From assembly GCF_036850765.1 (NCBI RefSeq), contig NC_089493.1, positions 11,409,632 through 11,473,631 of the forward strand: a stretch of 64,000 bases of DNA, given 5' to 3'. The DNA is from Saccopteryx bilineata. Lineage: Eukaryota; Chordata; Mammalia; Chiroptera; Emballonuridae. Below the pieces are notes generated by a model, which was not told the origin of the DNA, ran no database searches, and saw only the letters and a program-made list of their open reading frames with translations. Shown here one piece after another: positions 47,061 through 56,013 of the stretch; the first letter of the stretch is position 1, and each line of letters opens with the position of its first letter. A program made the translations under genes and the position numbers.

Positions 47061-47849
47061 CTGTTGGGTGGTGGTTCTTTTTCCTGTGGGTTAGCCAGAG
47101 AGCCCTTTAAGGCTTGTCTCCTCGTTTCAGAGCAGGGACCGTGCTTTGATGGGCGTGCACCTTTCTGCTGGGGCCACGCTCACGTGGTTCCGCTCTGCTT
47201 TTAGAACATGTCCTGCCAGACAGAGCGCTTCACACGCTGTTTTTAAAATGTCTTGGAAACCAGTCTGCTACGTTCAGGAGGGAGCGCTGTGTGGGGGCAG
47301 CCGGGGTTGCTCAGGTCCGGGCGGGGCCGTACATCACGGGGGACCACGGCCACGGAGTTCATCCGCGTTTCCGCAGCTGGAACGGGGCTCGGACTGTCCG
47401 TGTGTCCACCTGGGCCCGCGCCTGGCCGCTCTGCTTCAGCACGTGGGGTGCAACAGCGCTCTGTCCCCCTCGGGGTGAAACAGGTCGCTGGCTGAGCCAG
47501 ACGGGAGTCACCAGCTGACTAGGGTAGTGTCTGACCGGAAGTCAGACGGGATTATGACAGGGTGTGCACAGCAGGGGGCAGTCTTGGGGTCCATGTTAGG
47601 ATTCTTCCCATAACACTGAGCCAACAGAATCGCTTTTCCTCCCATGCTTCTAAGTTAAGTTGAAGTTAATTGTGAAGTAGTCTCTGTATTTGCAGCCAGT
47701 GCCGGGCATCTTGGGGTCTCTGTCCACGTGTCCCCAGGTGACACCTCTTGCTGTAGCAATCTCCTCATTGCAGTCGCGCTAGGCCTCTGGCTGCTCCCTC
47801 TTGGCCCTTGATTTTTATCCTGGGTTTCTTCTTCCTAGCACACCCTCAC
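47061..47849. other. CpG-rich intron, nothing recognised apart from a motif
   Basis: The part 47270-47480 is CpG-rich. Apart from the CTCF-like site no feature was identified. Confidence 0.4.
47568..47582 (+). promoter_or_regulatory. Strong CTCF-like motif (plus strand)
   Basis: ACAGCAGGGGGCAGT fits the CTCF core at every position except the first. It is outside any SINE recognised here. Occupancy is not shown. Confidence 0.45.
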
Positions 47850-48115
47850 TAATTCTAGTTTCAAAATTTGGCTCAGGCAACCTCCTCCAGGTAGCCCTCC
47901 TGACTTCATCCTTCCTTCCCTGTGCGGGCCTCAGTGCCCTCACTCTCTGTTCCCACAGGCCCCTGCTGCCCTCGGTCACAGCAGCAGTTCCCACGGTGCT
48001 GTCAGTCTGCTCACTTCTCTCTTCTCCACCTGAGGGCCTTAGGGACAGGAAATGTGTATCTGGGGACCTTGATCTCCCAGGGCAGGGCCTGGAACACAGC
48101 TGGTGTCAGTAAAGG
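47850..48115 (+). mobile_element. L2-like LINE 3' end
   Basis: The series caacctcctccaggtagccc, tcctgacttcatccttcc, gttcccacaggcccctgc, cttagggacaggaaatgtg and gcctggaacacagctgg follows the L2 3' end in order. Confidence 0.65.
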
Positions 48116-48154
48116 TGCCAACGAAGAAAGGGTCTCTTCAAGAATCAGATACAG

Positions 48155-48547
48155 GCCCTGGCCGGTTGGCTCAGCGGTAGAGCGTCGGCCTGGCGTGCGG
48201 GGGACCCGGGTTCGATTCCCGGCCAGGGCACATAGGAGAAGCGCCCATTTGCTTCTCCACCCCCCCCCTTCCTCTCTGTCTCTCTCTTCCCCTCCTGCAG
48301 CCGAGGCTCCATTAGAGCAAAGATGGCCCGGGCGTTGGGGATGGCTCCTTGGCCTCTGCCCCAGGCGCTAGAGTGGCTCTGGTCGCGGCAGAGCGACGCC
48401 CCGGAGGGGCAGAGCATCGCCCCCTGGTGGGCAGAGCATCACCCCTGGTGGGCGTGCCGGGTGGATCCCGGTTGGGCGCATGCGGGAGCCTGTCTGACTG
48501 TCTCTCCCCATTTCCAGCTTCAGAAAAATACAAAAAAAAAAAAAAAA
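48155..48547 (+). mobile_element. Full-length tRNA-derived SINE, A-type, plus strand
   Basis: A perfect 15-bp target-site duplication, aagaatcagatacag, lies at 48140-48154 and 48548-48562. The first ~75 bases can fold as a near-complete tRNA cloverleaf with GCCCTGG/CCAGGGC acceptor arms. The A-box-like TTGGCTCAGCGG and B-box GGTTCGATTCC are intact. The tail is a poly-A run. Very low decay suggests a young insertion. Confidence 0.96.
48416..48430 (-). promoter_or_regulatory. SINE-borne CTCF-like motif
   Basis: The minus strand reads CCACCAGGGGGCGAT inside the SINE body, the same 15-mer as at 4768 and 54024. Confidence 0.35.
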
Positions 48548-48562
48548 AAGAATCAGATACAG

Positions 48563-49045
48563 CTGACCAGGTGGTGGCGCAGTGGATAGAGCGTCGGACT
48601 GGGATGCGGAGGACCCAGGTTCGAGACCCTGAGGTCGCCAGCTTGAAGGTGGGCTCATCAGGTTTGAGCAAAAGGTCGCTGGCTCCAGCAAGGGGTTACT
48701 TGGTCTGTTGAAGGCCCGCGGTCAAGGCACATATAAGAAAGCGATCACCTGACCTGTGGTGGCGCAGTGGATAAAGCGTCGACCTGGAACGCTGAGGTCG
48801 CCGGTTCGAAATCCTGGGCTTGCCCAGTCAAGGCACATATGGAAGTTGATGCTTCCTGCTCCTCCCCCCCTTCTCTAAAATGAATAAATAAAACCTTTAA
48901 AAAAAAAAAGAAAGTGATCAATGAACAACTAAGGTGTTGCAACGCACAATGAAAAACTAATGATTGATGCTTCTCATCTCTCTGTCCCTGTCTATCCCTC
49001 TCTCTGACTCACTCTCTGTCTCTGTAAAAAATAAATTAAAAAAAA
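48563..49045 (+). mobile_element. tRNA-derived SINE, B-type, interrupted by another SINE
   Basis: The head, CTGACCAGGTGGTGGCGCAG, and B-box-like GGTTCGAGACC are followed by a body ending in a (TC)-rich tail and aataaattaaaaa. The partner flank aatcaggtacatag at about 49046 matches the left flank aatcagatacag. The element is cut at 48748-48907 by a C-type SINE. Confidence 0.9.
48748..48907 (+). mobile_element. tRNA-derived SINE, C-type, nested inside the B-type SINE
   Basis: It is bounded by aagaaagcgatca (48735-48747) and aagaaagtgatca (48908-48920). It starts CCTGACCTGTGGTGGCGCAG, has B-box GGTTCGAAATC, and ends with gaataaataaaacc and a poly-A run. Confidence 0.94.
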
Positions 49046-49051
49046 AATCAG

Positions 49052-50494
49052 GTACATAGGAAGCAGACCCAGTGGGGAAAGCCCTGCGGCGGAGGTTCCT
49101 GCGTGGGGACCGGAGGGGGGTGTCCCTGGCGTCTGTGGTGACAGGCCGTTGCGGGGTGACGTTTGAGATGGGTCTGAAGCTGTGGGCCCAGCTGGAGAAG
49201 GATCGGCTGCCATTCCAGAGAGCGAGCAGGCGGTCAGGAGGAACGGCTGTCTGTGCTGCTGGCGGGCCCCACGCCGAGTCCCCAAGGCCCCCCGATGTCA
49301 GTCTGGACTTGGCCTGTGCGTGGAGGCAGGGAGGCTGCTACAGAGTCGGGAGAGAGACGCCGAGGGCCTGGTGAGGGCAAGGATGGTGGCGGTGGGCCGG
49401 GGCAGAGGGACAGGGCCCAGAGCAGCTGGAGGGATGATGCCGACAGGCACCGGGGACAGGCACCATGTCTGCGGTGGGTGGAGGGTGAGGAAAGGAGGGG
49501 AACAAGGTGCCAGCCACAGCCGTGGTGCATACAAGCCGAAACAGCAGGGCAGGGCAGGGCAGGGCTGTGGGCTCAGGTAAGCGGGTGCCCCTGTGGGTAC
49601 CAGGGAAGGCCTCCGTGGGCACTGGGGAAGACCAGGGTGGAGGGGGCTCTGGTAAGCCTCCAGCCCAGGCCAGACTCTGGGCTTCAGCACTGAGGGTTCC
49701 TTAGAGCAGGAGAGGTGAGAAGGCAGGAAGGCTGTCCTGGGCAGGTACAGCAGAGACCAAGGCGGGGCAGGTGAGAGAGAACAGCTTCCCAGCCGGAACA
49801 GAGCAGTCCCTCCTGGGGAGAGTGCTGCTGGTACTGGCCCTCTCACCAGCCCTGCTGCCACACTGGGGGGTCCGGGACCTGGGTCTGAGCCCCCTTCCCC
49901 CCTCCCCTCCCCTTCTCTCCCCCCTCCCCCTCCCCTCCCCTCCTCTCCCCTGAGCGTTTGGAGGAGAGTGCTGTGGAGCTCTCAGCCTGATGCCTGGGGC
50001 TCAGGCTGGGCCAAGCACCCCCATGGGGCTGGCAGACCTTTGTCCCGATGTTTTTTCTCACCCATCACTGCCATCTCCGTCTCTGGCCCTGCTGTGCACC
50101 GATGGGCCAGACCCAACTTTGTATTCTAAGCACAGGGTGCTCTCAGTCATGCGCTCTGCCAACAAGTGAGCACTGGCCCTCGGGGTGGCGTGGCCGCTTG
50201 CTGCTGATCTGCTTGGAGTCCGAGTTCTGTCCTGGCAAATAGATGGACAGGCGGTCTCCGCCTCCCTCCTTCTTGCTTGAAGTCGGGAGCCTTGTCTCCG
50301 GGCGGGAGAAGGCTCTCTTGATTCCTCCTGTCTCCGTGCAGAGCGCCGGGGCTCTCTGAGACGATCCTGGACTCTGGCGATGGTGGCAATGGAGGGGACG
50401 GGGAATCGACCCCCAGCCCGCTACACACCGGTTCTTGTTGCGCTTTGTGTATGAACCCACCTGACCCTCACAGAAGCCCGCTGGCTGGGCTGCT
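49052..50494. other. Intron, low-complexity only
   Basis: A CAGGG pentamer run lies at about 49543-49566 and a C/T-rich tract at 49890-49950. No exon was recognised. Confidence 0.4.
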
Positions 50495-50600
50495 CATCTC
50501 CCCGTCTTACACGTCGGGAAGCTGAGGCCTGAGAGGGGAGGTCGCTTTCTCAAGGTCACACAAGCCCAGGCAGCCTGGAGTGTCTGGCCACCAGTGTTGG
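50495..50600 (-). mobile_element. MIR-like SINE remnant
   Basis: The phrases ggaagctgaggcctgagagg and tttctcaaggtcacacaagc match the MIR core on the minus strand. Confidence 0.5.
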
Positions 50601-51312
50601 GGACACACAGCCAGCTCGATGCCCTTGTCTCCTGGTCTCTGAGCCAGGAGTGGAACTGGCCCTAACCCCTTCCAGGCCCAGCGTCTTCAGGGGAGTTTGA
50701 GAGTAGGGAGAAGCGAGCTCCGGCCTCGGGGTGAAGGGCAGGGCCGTGGAGCCTGCTGCCTGCGTGGGACGCCCACTCGGCCCCGTGCTGGCTTTTGACC
50801 TTGAAGGATGACTGAACCTCCAGCCCCAGTTCCTGCTGTGGATGAGCAGAGCCCAGTCCTGCCTGTAAGTCCAGCTTGCCCCGGGCGGCCTGTCGGGAGC
50901 CTGGTTCCCTGTGGCTGTTCTGCTCGCCTAGATCGCACCGCGCCCCACTCTGAGCCCGTCCGTGCCCGGGCAGTGCGGGCGGGCCTTCTCCCCCTGCTGG
51001 TCCCGCAGGGGTGCCGGACAGTTCCTAGCTCCTGGGAGGCCCTGACCCCGCTGTAGGTACTAAGTGGACCCCTGGGTTGTTGGTGGACCTCCGTGAATAT
51101 GGGGAGCAGACCCGACTCGGACCGACAGCAGCGCGGCTTTACTTGGTGCTTGTGCTGCATACCCACGGGCCCGGCGTGCAGGCGCGCGGTGACCCCAGGG
51201 AGTGGGTGGTGCTGTTGTCCCCATGTTGCAGAGGTGCCCGCTGAGGCACAGAGAGGCAGCGGGCCCCAGCCTGGAATCGGGCACTGACCCACACGGCCAT
51301 CCCCTACCCTGT
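50601..51312. other. Intron, nothing recognised
   Basis: GC-rich unique sequence. A 286-codon minus-strand frame (50687-51547) is treated as chance. Confidence 0.4.
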
Positions 51313-51421
51313 GAGGGGCGAGGGCTGGGAGGGCCAGGAGGAAGAGCTGTGTCCCCTGGGGCCGACCTGAGGGGCGAGGGTTGGGAGGGCCAGGAGGGGG
51401 AGCTGCATCCCCTGGGGCCAG
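51313..51421. repeat. 56-bp tandem duplication
   Basis: Units start at 51313 and 51369 (gaggggcgagggctgggag and gaggggcgagggttgggag) with a few differences. Confidence 0.88.
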
Positions 51422-51423
51422 CC

Positions 51424-52617
51424 CCAAGCCCTGGCACCTTTCCCAGTGGATCCCAGGAGTCAGGCTCCCAGGCCCCGTGTCCCCAGGGCATGCTGGCTGC
51501 AGGGCTGGGACTTCTGTCTTTAACAGAACAAAATGTGCTGTTTCCATTTCAACTCATCTGGGGCTCCGAATGGGTGTGAAGATACATTCTGCTTGTCATC
51601 CAGTTGTTTTCACCCTTTTGAAGCCAAACAACCTCCCCCCCACCCCCACATTCAGGCACCCAGCCTCCAGGGGCCTCGCCTCCAGGGAGACATGAGTCAC
51701 CTACTGTGGAGAGAATGCGGAATGACTGTGGAAGTTGGTATTAAGGGACATGTGGGGACAGAGCAAAGGACAATTGCTAAGCGTAACCGGGGGAGTCAGT
51801 ATTCTGACATACCTGGAGGAGGCGTGGGGGAGTGGAGACCGGGAAGTGAGGGTGTCCCGGGAGAGGTCACCCCCAGGAGAGTGAGGCGGTGAGGGTGGAG
51901 CATCGCGTGGGGCCTGGCTTGTGGCTTGCTCTGATGGGATGCTGGGCCCTTCCTGGCCGGGCCAGTGGACGGGACGTTACACTGGTCAGTGGCCGCGGGG
52001 AGCCGTGGTGAAGACAGGGAATGCCCTCCACTGTCTCAGGCCCGGCTGCAGGTCGGAGACCAGTTCCAGCGGCACTTCCTGCCGTCCGTAGGCCTCTGAG
52101 CCAGGCCCTTCCTGGCCTCCTCCTCCTGGCCCGGGCCAGCGGCTGCTCTCCCACTCTTTCTTGATTATTCTGAATTACTGGGTGGCTGCCATCGTCGTGA
52201 GCCAGAAAGCCACTGGGGTGGTTCTCAGAGCTGCTGTCAGGCTGTGACTTGGTTCACCCAGAATATACGGGGTGCTCTTTCCTGTCTGGGATTCAAGAAC
52301 ACATGGCTCCTGCCCCCTCACAGTGAACAGCAGAGGGGAGGTGACTTTGGACAATCAGGCACTGAGTCGTACACACTGGAGCCTGCAGGTTGGTGGGCCA
52401 GGCTGTCTGGTCTTTGCCCATTCAAGTCTACGGCCACTGTCATCAGGGCTGTGCCAGACCTACAGCACCACCTGGCGGCCAGTTGGGGAGTTGCAGATGC
52501 CCTTTCCCTGTGCAGGTCTGTCATGCCAGCTCCAGGCTCCCCCCTCCTCTGCTTCTACTCCTTACATCTCCCTTTTATTTCATCTCTCACTTCATCTCAC
52601 ACATGGACACTTGCCCA
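51424..52617. other. Intron, nothing recognised
   Basis: No exon, RNA gene or assignable repeat was seen. Confidence 0.4.
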
Positions 52618-52629
52618 AGAGATGCCTCT

Positions 52630-52875
52630 CTCTCTAAAGAGAGAGAGAGACAGGAAGGGGGAGAGATGAGAAGCATCAACTCATAGTTGCATCACTTTAG
52701 TTCATTGATTGATTGCTGCTTATAAGTGTTTTGACTGGAGGACTCAAGCCAAGCCAGTGACCCCTTTCTCAGGTCAGCGACCTTGGGCTTCAAGCTGGTG
52801 ACTTTGGGGGTTCAAACCTAGGACCTCAGCACCCCAGATCGATGCTCTATTGGCTGTGCCACCACCTGTCAGGCC
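52630..52875 (-). mobile_element. tRNA-derived SINE, older type, minus strand
   Basis: It is flanked by agagatgcctct (52618-52629) and agagatgtctct (52878-52889). The (GA)n tail, gagaagcatcaactcatag body and tRNA-like head match the other copies of this family. Confidence 0.88.
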
Positions 52876-52889
52876 TGAGAGATGTCTCT

Positions 52890-53303
52890 GGCTGATGCCT
52901 CCCTCCTCTCAGCAGTGCTGGGCCAGGTGCAAGGTCTGGTCCTGACCTTAAAAAATTCACTCTCTGGTTGCTGACTCAGAGCCCAAATGTGGAAGGTTAA
53001 AAGGCTACAAGAGCTGAGCCACCAGAGTAGGTAGCACCGTGCGAGAAAGATGCACTGGAAGAAGCAGACTGCTCGCAGCAGAGGCCTGGCCAGGGGCCGC
53101 TGGAGGGGCATTGGCATGACGCGGCTGTGCTGAGGAGCTCCGGGAACTTGAGGCTGCTGGGACGAGTGGGCTGTTGCCTTGGAGGAGGGGCGTCCCAGGG
53201 GAGAGCTGGTGAGGAGGGATGGAGTGAAGACATTCCACGTGGAGCCAGGGTGTCGCGGGAATGACCTCAGGTTCTGCATTCTGAGAGGAGCTGGAAGAGT
53301 ATT
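52890..53303. other. Intron, nothing recognised
   Basis: Unique sequence left of the 18-bp array; no exon seen. Confidence 0.4.
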
Positions 53304-53519
53304 GACCGCTTGGGCTGTGTAGACCGCTCAGGCTGTGTAGACCGCTCAGGCTGGGTAGACCGCTCAGGCTGGGTAGACCGCTCAGGCTGTGTAGACCGCT
53401 CAGGCTGGGTAGACCGCTCAGGCTGGGTAGACCGCTCAGGCTGTGTAGACCGCTCAGACTGGGTAGATCGCTCAGGCTGGGTAGACTGCTCAGGCTGGGT
53501 AGACCGCTCAGGCTGTGTA
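53304..53519. repeat. 18-bp minisatellite, 12 units
   Basis: The unit is GACCGCTCAGGCTGTGTA, alternating with a GGGTA-ending variant. Variants include gatcgct and gactgct. Confidence 0.96.
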
Positions 53520-53599
53520 GACCAGTGACTTGAACCATAGAAGTTAATGCTCTGGAGGCCAGGAGTCCAAAGTCAGGCGGGGCCTGTTTGACCTAGGAC

Positions 53600-53825
53600 C
53601 CCTCTCCTCCCTGTGTCTTCTCACGGCTGTCCCTCTGTATGGCTCTGTGTCCCGGACTCTTCTTACAAGGACCCTCCTCAGATTGGATTCGGCTCCACCC
53701 TAAAGCCTCATCACCACTTTAAAGGCCCTTTCTCCAAATACAGCCACACTCCGAGGCCCTGGGGATTGGGACTCCGGCCTGAGGGTTTCGGGGACACAGT
53801 GCGGGCCGTGACGGGAAGGTAAGCG
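53600..53825. mobile_element. Old dispersed repeat, family not named
   Basis: The series gtgtcttctcacggctgtcc, ttcttacaaggaccctcc, ccctttctccaaatacagcc, gggattgggactccg resembles a widespread mammalian repeat also present at 37720-37940. Confidence 0.5.
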
Positions 53826-53898
53826 GGGGCAGGTCGCAGAGGCCCGGAAAGCTTTCCCTTGCGTTGCCCGTGGACAGTTCTGAACTGAGCTGCCTCAT

Positions 53899-54300
53899 TT
53901 TTTTTTTTTTTTTTTTTTTTTTGTATTTTTCTGAAGCTGGAAACGGGGAGAGACAGTCAGACAGACTCCCGCATGCGCCCGACTGGGCTCCACCTGGCAC
54001 GCCCACCAGGGGCGATGCTCTGCCCACCAGGGGGCGATGCTCTACCCCTCCGGGGCGTCGCTCTGCCGCAACCAGAGCCACTCTAGCGCCTGAGGCAGAG
54101 GCCAAGGAGCCATCCCCAGCGCCCGGGCCATCTTTGCTCCAATGGAGCCTTGGCTGCGGGAGGGGAAGAGAGAGACAGAGAGGAAGGGGGGGGGGTGGAG
54201 AAGCAGATGGGCGCTTCTCCTGTGTGCCCTGGCTGGGAATCGAACCCGGGTCCCCCGCATGCCAGGCCGACGCTCTACTGCTGAGCCAACCAGCCAGGGC
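53899..54300 (-). mobile_element. Full-length tRNA-derived SINE, A-type, minus strand
   Basis: A perfect 14-bp duplication, ctgagctgcctcat, lies at 53885-53898 and 54301-54314. The tRNA-like head is at the right end with intact A- and B-box equivalents. The poly-T tail at left (about 53898-53922) is long. Low decay suggests a young insertion. Confidence 0.96.
54024..54038 (+). promoter_or_regulatory. SINE-borne CTCF-like motif
   Basis: CCACCAGGGGGCGAT. A near copy with one G fewer (CCACCAGGGGCGAT) lies at 54003-54016. Confidence 0.35.
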
Positions 54301-54523
54301 CTGAGCTGCCTCATCTTACAGGTATGATCCAACGGCTGTGTGCAGTGTGGGTGAGGTTGGAGGAGGGGGCGGGACTCCCGGGATCTGGTGGTTTGTGGGG
54401 GAGAAGATGGTTACTGGAGGAGCGAGCCAGAAAGGGGATCATTTGCTTAACCTCCAGGAGCATCCTGCAGTGACAAGAACAAGGCCCCGTGTGGGGACTC
54501 GATGCCTGTCCTGTCTGCGCCCC

Positions 54524-54538
54524 GGGGGGGGGGGGGGG
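54524..54538. repeat. 15-base poly-G run
   Basis: A G homopolymer followed by GGCGGCGGGCG-type sequence, giving G-quadruplex potential. Confidence 0.85.
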
Positions 54539-54659
54539 CGGCGGGCGTGACAAGGGGCCCTGCTGGGCAGGCTGGTGCTGCAGCTGCCCAGACCCTGGGG
54601 AGGAGCTGTAGTTAGGAACTTTCGTAATTTAAAAATACACTTCCCAAATGTGGGGGAGA

Positions 54660-54790
54660 GGACGACCCTATGAAGTAGCCGCAGTTGTCTTTATTTTCCA
54701 GCGAGGAAACCGAGGCAGGCAAAGTTACTTGGCGAGGCTCATGTCGCTGGTGAGCGGTGGAGCTGGGACTCGAAGCCAGGCAGCCCACGT
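54660..54790 (-). mobile_element. MIR-like SINE remnant
   Basis: The phrases ttattttccagcgaggaaacc, gaggcaggcaaagttacttgg and ggtggagctgggactcgaag follow MIR on the minus strand. Confidence 0.6.
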
Positions 54791-55264
54791 TCCCCGCAGA
54801 CCCTGCAGGCGTACCCAGTCTGGGCAGAGGGGCCCTGCCAGTCCCTGAGATGAGCAGCAGGGGCCCTGGGCGGGCCTCCTCCTGGGCGTGCAGGAGGGAG
54901 GGCCGCGCTCAGGAGGGAGGTGGCCGGCCCACGCTGGGAGGAGAGCAGGGTTTCCAGGCCAAGGCGAGGCTGGAAGAAAGGGCTTGCTGGGCCTGGGACC
55001 AGCGTGTGCCAAGGCGCAGGGCTTGCAAATCGGCCTCTGTTTCCCCCCAGCTCTTGGAAGATTGACTGAGAACCCAAATCCTGCCCCCTCCCACCCTGTA
55101 AGTGACACAATGGCCCTCCCCCCCTCCTGCGTAAGGCTGTTTCCTGCCATACAACATGGGGCCTTGGGAATGGGGAGTAGCCCAGGAAAGCAGGCCCAAC
55201 CCAGCTCCAAGTGACAGCCTCTGGGTGCCTTGGGCCAAGAGAGGTGGGAGCCCAGGCTTTGGTT
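54791..55264. other. Intron, nothing recognised
   Basis: Unique GC-rich sequence left of the 23-bp array. Confidence 0.4.
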
Positions 55265-56013
55265 CACGGTGGACGAGGCCCCTGCTCCACGGAGCCCCTG
55301 CTCCACGGTGGACGAGGCCCCTGCTCCGCGGTGGACGAGGCCCCTGCTCCGCGGTGGACGAGGCCCCTGCTCCGTGGTGGACGAGGCCCCTGCTCCACGG
55401 TGGACGAGGCCCCTGCTCCGTGGTGGACGAGGCCCCTGCTCCGTGGTGGACGAGGCCCCTGCTCCACGGTGGACGAGGCCCCTGCTCCGTGGTGGACGAG
55501 GCCCCTGCTCCACGGTGGACGAGGCCCCTGCTCCACGGAGCCCATGCTCCATGGTGGACAAAGCCCCTGCTCCGCGGTGGACGAGGCCCCTGCTCCACGG
55601 AGCCCATGCTCCATGGTGGACGAGGCCCCTGCTCCACGGTGGACGAGGCCCCTGCTCCACGGAGCCCATGCTCCATGGTGGACAAAGCCCCTGCTCCGCG
55701 GTGGACGAGGCCCCTGCTCCACGGAGCCCATGCTCCACGGTGGACAAAGCCCCTGCTCCGCGGTGGACGAGGCCCCTGCTCCACGGTGGACGAGGCCCCT
55801 GCTCCACGGAGCCCATGCTCCATGGTGGACAAAGCCCCTGCTCCGCGGTGGACGAGGCCCCTGCTCCGCGGTGGACGAGGCCCCTGCTCCACGGAGCCCA
55901 TGCTCCACGGTGGACAAAGCCCCTGCTCCACGGTGGACGAGGCCCCTGCTCCGCGGTGGACGAGGCCCCTGCTCCGCGGTGGACGAGGCCCCTGCTCCGC
56001 GGAGCCCACGCTC
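55265..56013. repeat. 23-bp minisatellite with higher-order structure, about 30 units
   Basis: The core is GGTGGACGAGGCCCCTGCTC plus CRY. A shorter variant, GGAGCCCATGCTCCA, followed by GGTGGACAAAGCCCC, recurs every few units, giving a longer super-period in the right two thirds. No stop occurs in any of the six frames across the array. Because 23 is not a multiple of three, all three frames of a strand encode much the same peptide. The resulting frames (up to 485 codons, 54725-56182 minus) are not genes. Confidence 0.96.

Noticed and set aside
48155..48230. Genuine tRNA gene
   Set aside because: The tRNA-like segment is the head of a SINE with body, poly-A tail and target-site duplication.
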